Assembly (NCBI GenBank): GCA_910589655.1
Contig: CAJUTJ010000025.1
Span: 1 to 23,002 of the forward strand
Reading direction: 5' to 3'
DNA from: an uncultured Acetatifactor sp.
Lineage (GTDB): Bacteria > Bacillota > Clostridia > Lachnospirales > Lachnospiraceae
DNA: 23,002 bases
The notes beneath the pieces were generated by a model. It saw only the letters and a list, made by a program, of their open reading frames with translations. It was not told the DNA's origin and did no database searches. Shown here piece after piece: positions 7,487 through 14,031 of the stretch (the first letter of the stretch is position 1; each line of letters begins with the position of its first letter). A program made the translations under genes and the position numbers.

Positions 7487-7514
7487 AGGTATAAAGAGTC
7501 CGGGAGGTATTGCT

Positions 7515-9749
7515 ATGAAAAGAATTCTGCAGATTGTGGCTGCTGTTCTGGCGGCGGTAGTGCTCACTGCCTGCGGGGGCAGGGGGGGGAGCAATGAAGG
7601 CACAAACGGCGAAAATGTAACAGGTATAGGGGGAACCACCGAAAACGACACTGTCATGGCTGCGGCTTTTTCGGAGCAGAACCTTGATCTTAGCAGTGCG
7701 CTGGGCATGCAATATGTAGAAGGCAGACTGTATTACAGTACGATGCAAAAGAACCCTGATACCGAGAAGACGATACATACGATTTATTGTATGGAAGAAT
7801 CGGGAAAACCTCAAAAAATGCTTTCACTTGACGAAGGGCAGACCTTGTACGGCCATACGGCTGACGGAGATGGTAATCTGTATCTGTTTATCGTGGACGG
7901 CGGCACCTGCTTTCAGCAGAAGCTGGATCCGGAACAGGGAGAAGTCTATCGAACGGAAGAGGGAGGACAGACTTGGGCGGAGGAGCTGGCGGATGATGTC
8001 ATAATCTCATACAAAGGTGAAGTGTGTATGTTGACAGGCAAGGGTACGCTCCTCATTTGGGATCAAGACGGAAGGTTGACGCAATCCATGAAAGCGGAGT
8101 GGTATCAGGAAAATATGTCTTCCGTTGATTTTGGTCTGGTGAATGCGGGGGAAGAGGGAGTCTTTGTGTATCATTTTACGGGAGGAAGACTTTCCGTGCA
8201 GAAGGTGGATACGGAAAACGGCCGTTTGGCGCCGGATATTTTGATTTCTATGCCGGATGTCGAAGAGGCATCTTCTAATCAAAATTGGTGTGAACTTTTC
8301 AGCGGTTATGAAAAAGGTATCTATCTGGCGGGGGAAAAGTCGTTGTGGTGTTGGGATGCCTCCTCCGAAGAATCGGAAGAATTGTTTGGATGGGGTGATG
8401 CATACGTAAATATACCGAGGGATTTCCTGTGTCTGGCGGCAGGCTGCCGCGATGGGAGCATCTTGCTTTTGACGTATGATATGTTTTTAGGGGTAAGTGA
8501 ACAGGTGAAAGTGGCTGCCAGAGATATGTCGGAACTTACGGAGCGTCAGGAAATTACCATAGGGAGTCTTAGGGGATATGAGTACCCCGAGGATACCGTT
8601 ATATCATTTAACAGGGAACAGAACCGTTACACTTTGACAAAGCAGGAATATCAGTCAAAAGAGGAGCTGCAGATGGCGCTTCTGCAAGGGGAAGCGGCGG
8701 ATATACTTTGTCTGGACGGACTGACCGTAGAGGAGCTGGCGGCTTTGGGCGTTCTGGAGGATATGACAGATTATTTGGCTTCCAGTGAGCAGATTCATGA
8801 GGAGGATTTACTTCCGGCGGTGCGGGAGAGTTGTACCGTAAACGGATCCATTCGTTGTTTGTATGATAGTTTTTTGCTTCAGGTCATGGTGATGGAGAAA
8901 GGTCATAGCGTAAACGGAGGAATAACCACGGAAGATTTTTTGGGATTGACGGATTCGCAACAGGATACGTATCTGCTGAATTTTTCCGAGATGATGTCTT
9001 TTGACACGGTGCTTGGCAGGATTCTCTTAAGTGATATGGATTCCTTTGTGGATTGGGAGAGCCGGACATGCAGTTTTGACAGCGAAGCCTTTATCCGGCT
9101 GCTGGAAGGGACAGCGGCTTTAAAGGTGCCTGCGTCAGGCAGTCTGGGGGAAGAACGGCAGGAATACCTCACGAACGAGCTGAATTTACCGGATAGGATG
9201 CAGAATGGGGAGTTCATGGTGTACTGTGGTTTTCTGTATAATATGGAAAATTACGTCAATATGGATAACGCCTTTGGGAAATTTGCGGATATTGCCGGAT
9301 ATCCTACACAGACCGGCGAACCCAGATATTTGATGGCCAGCAACAATATGCTGGGGATTAACAGTGCATCCGAACAAAAAGAAGGGGCTTGGGCCTTTAT
9401 AGAATATACTTTACTCAACGGTGTTGACGAGACGGATCCCTCCGCAAGTTTTTCCGTATTGACGGAAAAATTTGAAAAGCAGCTTTATCCGGAAGACAGC
9501 GATGGCGTGTACGCCAACGATTATCTGGGAGAGAAGTCTCATGTAGGATTGACTCCTCCCACCGAAGAACAGGTAAGCAAAATGCGTGAAATGGTTGACA
9601 ATGCCGTCTGGAAGGGTTCCGGAGAATATCGTGATATTTTGCGGATTATCTATGAGGAGACAGAATACTTTTTCGCCGGAGATAAAACGGCGGAGGAAGC
9701 TGCCGATGTGATTCAAAGCAAGGTTTCCATCCTGATGTCGGAAGGATGA
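7515..9749 (+). CDS. Large lipoprotein, extracellular solute-binding-protein-like
   Basis: The 744-residue protein begins with a lipoprotein signal (MKRILQIVAAVLAAVVLTAC, Cys at 20) and a Gly/Ser/Asn linker. Residues about 45-330 form repeated short strands (for example YVEGRLYYSTM, HTADGDGNLYLFIVDG, KGTLLIWDQDGRL), consistent with a beta-propeller-like sensor domain. From about residue 345 (EITIGSLRGYEYPEDTVISF) to the end it resembles a family 1 solute-binding protein: an early N-R-Y region, a LLQGEAADILCLDG segment like the hinge strand, GEFMVYCGFLYN, and a C-terminal EGAWAFIEYTLL helix. The RBS GGGAGG lies seven bases before the ATG. No permease or ATPase gene adjoins it, so it may serve a remote transporter or act as a sensor. 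The ligand is unknown. Confidence 0.75.
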   Translation: MKRILQIVAAVLAAVVLTACGGRGGSNEGTNGENVTGIGGTTENDTVMAAAFSEQNLDLSSALGMQYVEGRLYYSTMQKNPDTEKTIHTIYCMEESGKPQKMLSLDEGQTLYGHTADGDGNLYLFIVDGGTCFQQKLDPEQGEVYRTEEGGQTWAEELADDVIISYKGEVCMLTGKGTLLIWDQDGRLTQSMKAEWYQENMSSVDFGLVNAGEEGVFVYHFTGGRLSVQKVDTENGRLAPDILISMPDVEEASSNQNWCELFSGYEKGIYLAGEKSLWCWDASSEESEELFGWGDAYVNIPRDFLCLAAGCRDGSILLLTYDMFLGVSEQVKVAARDMSELTERQEITIGSLRGYEYPEDTVISFNREQNRYTLTKQEYQSKEELQMALLQGEAADILCLDGLTVEELAALGVLEDMTDYLASSEQIHEEDLLPAVRESCTVNGSIRCLYDSFLLQVMVMEKGHSVNGGITTEDFLGLTDSQQDTYLLNFSEMMSFDTVLGRILLSDMDSFVDWESRTCSFDSEAFIRLLEGTAALKVPASGSLGEERQEYLTNELNLPDRMQNGEFMVYCGFLYNMENYVNMDNAFGKFADIAGYPTQTGEPRYLMASNNMLGINSASEQKEGAWAFIEYTLLNGVDETDPSASFSVLTEKFEKQLYPEDSDGVYANDYLGEKSHVGLTPPTEEQVSKMREMVDNAVWKGSGEYRDILRIIYEETEYFFAGDKTAEEAADVIQSKVSILMSEG

Positions 9750-9844
9750 TGATTGGTATGTATTTTAGAGAGTTTTTTGAAAGGCGTATGCTGCATTTGT
9801 GAGAGTATTTATCTCTAAAGAAGGAGACGCAGCAGGCTGTTTAT

Positions 9845-9856
9845 CCGAGGCCTCGG
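9845..9856. repeat. 12-bp perfect palindrome
   Basis: CCGAGGCCTCGG lies in the 200-base gap between the lipoprotein and the Gly-rich membrane protein. It could be an operator half or a short hairpin; no partner sequence is seen. Confidence 0.3.
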
Positions 9857-9949
9857 TGAGAATATGACGTGGTGAAATGATTAAAAAGGTGTATTGGGAA
9901 TTTTATCTGTATAATTGTCTGTGCCGCCAATGGTTTCATAAAATCATTT

Positions 9950-10534
9950 ATGATTCCGGCAGAAAGCAGAGTGGTAAAACGCTGCCAGCTGATGGCGGGC
10001 ATCTGCGCAGGTTCCGGCGGATATACACAAGAGGAAAGCAATGGGGTCATTTCATTTGAAGATATACATTATTATGAAAAAGCAGGAGAGATTCACTATG
10101 TGACGGATATCCGAGGTTCCTGCTCAAATTATGGGGGGAGTATCACAGGGGGGAATATTTCGAAGCTTGCTGCCGCCGGAGGCGGTTTACTCTTTGGGAT
10201 GCTGGGAATGGCAGCGGGAGCGCTGCTTACCTATAAACCGGCGGAAATAAAAAGCGGAGGCACTCAATTTGATATCAATTCGGATGTGAAAGAAGTAGAT
10301 TCGAGAAGTGTAATATTAAATTTCTATTCCGAAACCCAGAAACAATATTTAGACATAGAGCTTCCGGCGGATATCTATAACTTTTTGCAGACCCATTTAC
10401 CGGAAAAGAAGTACAATATTGTTCTGGAATTAGAAAAAAAGGCAGCGGTTCATCAAGCTTCCAAACAGATCGAAAGCGGTGAAGTTCTGCGGATTACATC
10501 AGATAATACGGCGAAGGACAATGAAGAGAACTAA
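9950..10534 (+). CDS. Gly-rich membrane-associated protein, natural partner of the SHOCT ORF
   Basis: This 194-residue protein of unknown family has a soluble N-terminal part (ISFEDIHYYEKAGEIHYVTD), one Gly/Ala-rich hydrophobic segment (LAAAGGGLLFGMLGMAAGAL) and a C-terminal domain of strands and helices (VDSRSVILNFYSETQKQYLD, then an ELEKKAAVHQASKQIESGEV helix). The start is uncertain: the ATG at 9950 has no RBS, and the frame remains open up to the stop at 9878-9880. An overlapping ORF with an ATG at 9877 in another frame may mark a frameshift at the 5' end. The stop TAA is immediately followed by the ATG of a SHOCT-domain ORF in the same frame, so it probably once continued into that domain. 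Confidence 0.6.
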   Translation: MIPAESRVVKRCQLMAGICAGSGGYTQEESNGVISFEDIHYYEKAGEIHYVTDIRGSCSNYGGSITGGNISKLAAAGGGLLFGMLGMAAGALLTYKPAEIKSGGTQFDINSDVKEVDSRSVILNFYSETQKQYLDIELPADIYNFLQTHLPEKKYNIVLELEKKAAVHQASKQIESGEVLRITSDNTAKDNEEN

Positions 10535-10762
10535 ATGAAAGCCTTTAAATTAATGGTTGATAAGCTGAAGATGGTACGAGATGCAGACCTGCTAACGGAA
10601 ACTGAATTTATGGCAGAGAAAGCGAAACTATTCAGGTCGCAGGAGGATCAGATGAAAATTTTTAAGTTAAAGGTTGATAAGTTGAAAATAATGCGGGATG
10701 CAGATCTGCTAACGGAAGATGAATTTATGGAATTGAAAGAGAAACTGTTGAAGATGCTGTAG
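10535..10762 (+). CDS. Tandem SHOCT-like domain ORF
   Basis: The 75 residues are two near-identical copies of a SHOCT-type helical hairpin: FKLMVDKLKMVRDADLLTET with EFMAEKAKLF, and FKLKVDKLKIMRDADLLTED with EFMELKEKLL. SHOCT domains are normally short C-terminal additions to other proteins, often in membrane or oligomerising proteins. This ORF begins directly after the stop of the preceding Gly-rich protein and in the same frame. A good RBS (AGGAGG, 10641-10646) lies five bases before an internal ATG at 10652, which would give a 36-residue single-repeat product. Translation of the full ORF from 10535 has no RBS of its own and would depend on coupling or read-through at the TAA. Confidence 0.7.
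   Translation: MKAFKLMVDKLKMVRDADLLTETEFMAEKAKLFRSQEDQMKIFKLKVDKLKIMRDADLLTEDEFMELKEKLLKML
10541..10756 (+). repeat. Tandem duplication of about 95 bp
   Basis: The two SHOCT-like repeats (about 10538-10633 and 10655-10750) share long runs of identical bases, for example ATGCAGACCTGCTAACGGAA against ATGCAGATCTGCTAACGGAA. This marks a recent duplication within the ORF, with a 21-base spacer that contains an RBS. Confidence 0.6.
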
Positions 10763-10918
10763 CAATTATCGGTTTATTCCCGTGGGGGCTTTGATTTCTG
10801 AGAGTTGTAAGGTTCCGTATAATGCAGGAGACCTTAAGAAAGTATAAATGATGGTATTGCTCTCTTTTTGCTAGGTTTTCTTATAAAAAAGACGCGAAAA
10901 AATATATAACTATTATCT

Positions 10919-10975
10919 TTTTCTAAACAAAGAAAGAACAGGAAGCTTCTAAAAAGTTTTCTGTTCTTTGTTGTT
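10919..10975. repeat. Long hairpin direct repeat, copy 1
   Basis: AAAGAACAG (10934-10942 region) pairs with CTGTTCTTT (10961-10969), and the inner GAAGCTT pairs with AAGTTTT through G-T wobbles, giving a stem of about 16 bp. A nearly identical hairpin occurs at 11890-11940. The truncated radical SAM gene begins directly after this copy. Confidence 0.6.
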
Positions 10976-11698
10976 GTGCGATGTGGGAGGCTTTCTATGA
11001 TGTCGCCTCAACGCTTTGCGGAGGAAATATTATATTGTATTCAAAAATTCGGAATATATGATTTTTATATTTCAGATCTTGTTTTTATGCAGGAAAATAT
11101 GCAAAGGACTGAAAAAATGATTGAACTTTTAATAGAGATAAAACAGAAGTACCCTGATTTCTCGTGGAGAGCAGAATATCGTTTACAGCAATTAAAAAGA
11201 TCAGGGTGTCGTCATATCAAATTTGGCGTTGAGATGATGAATGAAGAAATGCTGAAGAAGATGAATAAGGGCATTACAATCCAACAGATTGAAAAAGCCT
11301 TCCAAATGACGAAGAAAGCCGGGATTTCACGAACCGCATATATATTATTAGGATGTCCCGGCTTTGAAGATAAGGATTATCAGGAAATGTGGCTGAAATT
11401 CAAAAAGCTGAATGCGGATAATTATGTTGTGAATATATGTGTACCCTATATGGGTACACAATTGTATACAATGATGGAAGACAAATTATCTAAATGCGGA
11501 CTATTCCAAAATGGTGAAGAGGGATATATCCATGTATCAAAAATTATGCAGGAGTTTTGGAAGATATCGGATGAAACCATGGATATGTATTTTCTGTTGG
11601 CAGGATCGAAAGAGGATCAGATACATAGAGACTATAGAAGGAAGATTGTAGATAAGAGAGCATATGACAAGACCGGTAAGATTGCATATGAAAAATAG
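10976..11698 (+). pseudogene. N-terminally truncated radical SAM protein
   Basis: The frame contains RCGRLSMMSPQRFAEEILYC, FYISDLVF, SWRAEYRLQQLKRSGCRHIK, FGVEMMNEEMLKKMNKGITI, GISRTAYILLGCPGFEDKDY and a C-terminal region like that of B12-binding-domain radical SAM (anaerobic Mg-protoporphyrin cyclase/methyltransferase-like) enzymes. These correspond to the middle and end of the radical SAM barrel. The CxxxCxxC iron-sulfur motif that makes the family work is missing: only a single Cys in RCGR, at the first codons, survives. The first possible codon is a GTG at 10976 without an RBS. The 5' part ends exactly at the hairpin repeat (10919-10975), so the gene appears cut there. The fragment is unlikely to be active. 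Confidence 0.7.
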
Positions 11699-11889
11699 CA
11701 AACTCATTAATTGCTAAATAATATCTTGGAAGGCAGATGAACCTACAAGCAAAGCAGATGATTCAAGGGAAGGAATGCGCCGATAATGTGCATTTCTGGT
11801 AGTGGAGTAATGCAGGTACTCTCCAAGGGATTGGCTTACATTTGTAACTGATAAGGGGTAAAAGAACAAAAAGTGAATAACCATTATGA

Positions 11890-11940
11890 TTTTCTAAGAA
11901 AAGAACAGGGAACTTCAAAAAGTTTTCTGTTCTTTGCTGC
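11890..11940. repeat. Long hairpin direct repeat, copy 2
   Basis: AAAGAACAG pairs with CTGTTCTTT, with the inner AACTT (11911-11915) pairing with AAGTT (11920-11924). It matches copy 1 at 10919-10975 over about 45 bases, from TTTTCTAA to CTGTTCTTTG. There is no T-run after either copy, so a terminator role is doubtful. Confidence 0.6.
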
Positions 11941-12061
11941 TTATGAATATAATGTGCCATACTATAAATGTAGGGGAATAAACACCTTGTTATTGATACT
12001 TTGCGAAAGGCCGCCTGATTTACTTCTAAAAACCTTTATGTATCGTAAAACAAAAAAAGTG

Positions 12062-12090
12062 TTTAAAATGAATTGAGAACGTGATATTAT
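12062..12090 (+). promoter_or_regulatory. Candidate promoter of the ATPase/TOPRIM-like operon
   Basis: TTTAAA (12062-12067), a 17-base spacer and TATTAT (12085-12090). It lies about 140 bases upstream of the first gene. Confidence 0.45.
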
Positions 12091-12227
12091 AAACTCTAAA
12101 GAAATAGTAATAGAAAGAACGGCATTTATATAGATGACAAGGCATTCTGCGCCCCGGAGAGGTCACAGGATTATAGATATAAATTGCAAAACTGCCGCAT
12201 GCGGCGATTGGAAATAGGAGGTAATGC

Positions 12228-13346
12228 ATGAAATTATTAGGAGTAAAGGCCACAGGATTCAAAAATTGCTGTGATGGGTTTTGTATGGATTTTATTGCTA
12301 AATCGAAGAAGACAAGTGAAGATAAGGAGTATGAGCTGCTGGAAATAGATGAGGGGTTATATGCGTATGGCACTGTAGGAATTGTGGGGAAAAATGCATC
12401 CGGTAAGACTTCTGCGTTGGAATTGCTGGATTGGTGTTATGATATTCTGAGCACGTTCAGGCTTTCAGGGAAAAAGAGTGATTACCATGGCATACATTTA
12501 GAAGTCCTTTTTTATGAAGAGGGTTTCATTTATAAATATGTCACTCAGTTAGACAATTCGGATACACTGGAAGACAGGGCGGTATTCTTAGAACAAAAGT
12601 TATTTCGGAAAAAATATTATAAAACAAAATTAAAGCAGATTATGGAGGAAGAATGGCTTGAAAAATGTCATATTGACGGAGAAGTGCCTGAGGATTTTTC
12701 CATTGTATTTTTTGTGCTGAAGAAATCGAGGATAGGGGAGTTGTTTTACGATCTGACTGCGGACGGTGCAGAGGGATATCCGGCAACCTTCAAATTTATG
12801 AAACTGGGAGATATATCCCCGAACATCTTGACGGATATCCTTAAAATATTTGATGAAAATGTTACCGGATTAAAGCAGGTGGATGATAAAAATTATATTT
12901 TGACCTATCAAGGAGTAGAAAAATCATTTTCAAATAGTGAATTATTTAACTTTTTATCCAGTGGAACCACAAAGGGGATTCTTTTATATATTGCGGCTGC
13001 TTTTTCTTTAAAAGCAGGATTTGACTTGATTGTAGATGAAATAGAAAATCATTTTCATAAGACATTGGTTGAAAATTTGATTCTGCTCTATAAAGATAAA
13101 GAAGTAAACCGGCATAATGCCACTTTATATTTTTCGACGCATTATTGTGAATTGCTGGATTTGTTTAACAGGAGTGACAATATTTGGGTAACCCATTCCA
13201 ACGGAAAAGTGGAAATAAGCAATATGTATGAGAAATACGGTATCAGGACGGAATTATTAAAGAGTAAGAAATTTTATCAAAATGCATTTGACACGGCGGT
13301 TAATTATGAAGCGTTGATGGAACTGAAAAAGGAATTGATGCAATGA
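12228..13346 (+). CDS. AAA family ATPase (OLD/ABC-like), defence-type
   Basis: The 372-residue protein has a Walker A motif GIVGKNASGKTS (about residues 50-62), an ABC-like signature region FLSSGTTKGILL (about 242-253), a Walker B FDLIVDEIENHF (about 264-275) with the following Glu, and STHYCELLD (about 304), the switch-region His. The layout is that of SMC/OLD-like AAA ATPases used in many antiviral and plasmid-control systems. The RBS AGGAGG lies six bases before the ATG. The next gene overlaps the stop by 4 bp (ATGA), so the two proteins are co-translated. Both genes are visibly more A+T-rich than the ABC genes downstream, as expected of an acquired module. The defence role is inference from architecture; no activity is demonstrated. 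Confidence 0.8.
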   Translation: MKLLGVKATGFKNCCDGFCMDFIAKSKKTSEDKEYELLEIDEGLYAYGTVGIVGKNASGKTSALELLDWCYDILSTFRLSGKKSDYHGIHLEVLFYEEGFIYKYVTQLDNSDTLEDRAVFLEQKLFRKKYYKTKLKQIMEEEWLEKCHIDGEVPEDFSIVFFVLKKSRIGELFYDLTADGAEGYPATFKFMKLGDISPNILTDILKIFDENVTGLKQVDDKNYILTYQGVEKSFSNSELFNFLSSGTTKGILLYIAAAFSLKAGFDLIVDEIENHFHKTLVENLILLYKDKEVNRHNATLYFSTHYCELLDLFNRSDNIWVTHSNGKVEISNMYEKYGIRTELLKSKKFYQNAFDTAVNYEALMELKKELMQ

Positions 13347-13882
13347 AATATCTTATTATGTGTGAAGGCTCCAATGAAAAAAAGATAATGGATATGCTGC
13401 TGGAAAACGGGAAGCTGAAAGTATCCGCGGATGATCTGCTTGGACGTATTATTTATCATGCCCGACAAATTAGAAAGTCTCCTATGGTTATGGGACAGTT
13501 ACGGATTTACGGGGGAGATGTGGAAATTTGGAGAGTGGGGGATAAGCAGACGGATAAGCTGGATATTCCTGCAGAATTTAGAACGAAGATAAAAAAAGTG
13601 ACGAAGTTCTGTACACTTCCGGAGTTGGAAATACTTTTGATTTTGTCAGAGAAAAAATATAAGGAATATGAAAAAGGAAAATCGCAAAAACATCCGAAAG
13701 CCTTTGCGAAAGATAACATTACTATCAATAAGCGGAGGTACAAAGGGGAGACCGGCTTTTATGAGGACTATTACGGAAAAGATATAAACAAACTGGTGAG
13801 AGCTCTCCAAGAGTATAAGCAGCGAAATCATGCACATAAAAGTGACGAGCATTATCTGGTAGAAATATTGAATGGATTATAA
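13343..13882 (+). CDS. Small TOPRIM-like partner of the AAA ATPase
   Basis: The 179-residue protein starts MKYLIMCEGSNEKKIMDMLL, a strand followed by Glu and a helix as in the first motif of TOPRIM nuclease domains (compare OLD, RloB and similar ATPase-linked nucleases). Then come YGGDVEIWRVGDKQTDKLDI and KFCTLPELEILLILSEKKYK, the latter resembling the E-rich segment before the last TOPRIM helices. A basic region with KHPKAFAKDNI and RYKGETGFYEDYYG follows. The typical DxD motif is not clearly present, so the nuclease assignment is tentative. Its start overlaps the ATPase stop by 4 bp. I recall similar pairs in other Firmicutes without a named system. It ends 150 bases before the ABC genes. 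Confidence 0.7.
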   Translation: MKYLIMCEGSNEKKIMDMLLENGKLKVSADDLLGRIIYHARQIRKSPMVMGQLRIYGGDVEIWRVGDKQTDKLDIPAEFRTKIKKVTKFCTLPELEILLILSEKKYKEYEKGKSQKHPKAFAKDNITINKRRYKGETGFYEDYYGKDINKLVRALQEYKQRNHAHKSDEHYLVEILNGL

Positions 13883-14031
13883 TTTAGACACACAAATGGT
13901 TTACAAAAACGGTAAAACTAAACAAATAGTTGCTTTCTTTTGCTTCAGAGATTTGTACCCCAAAGTGTGACGCACATTCCGGGGAAAGCATTTTTAACAT
14001 GTACTAAGGTGGAGAGAGAAGGGGGAGAATA

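Larger units (their letters stand above)
11699..12227 (+). other. Non-coding stretch with a hairpin repeat and leader of the ATPase operon
   Basis: No credible gene is seen in these 529 bases. They hold the second copy of the hairpin repeat (11890-11940), a candidate promoter (12062-12090) and a leader of about 130 bases. The leader contains the 12-bp palindrome GCCGCATGCGGC (12194-12205) and ends in the strong RBS AGGAGG (12216-12221) six bases before the ATG at 12228. Confidence 0.5.

Noticed and set aside
9877..10059. A 60-residue ORF overlapping the start of the Gly-rich protein
   Set aside because: It has only a weak RBS and no recognisable domain, and ends in basic, low-complexity residues. 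It may mark a 5' frameshift but is not supported as a separate gene.
10919..11940. The two long hairpins as a CRISPR-like or transposon-end pair
   Set aside because: They are only two copies about 960 bases apart in direct, not inverted, orientation, with no transposase between them and no spacer-sized periodicity.
11873..12076. A 67-residue ORF before the ATPase operon
   Set aside because: It runs through the hairpin repeat and the -35 region of the candidate promoter, has no RBS and no protein-like pattern.
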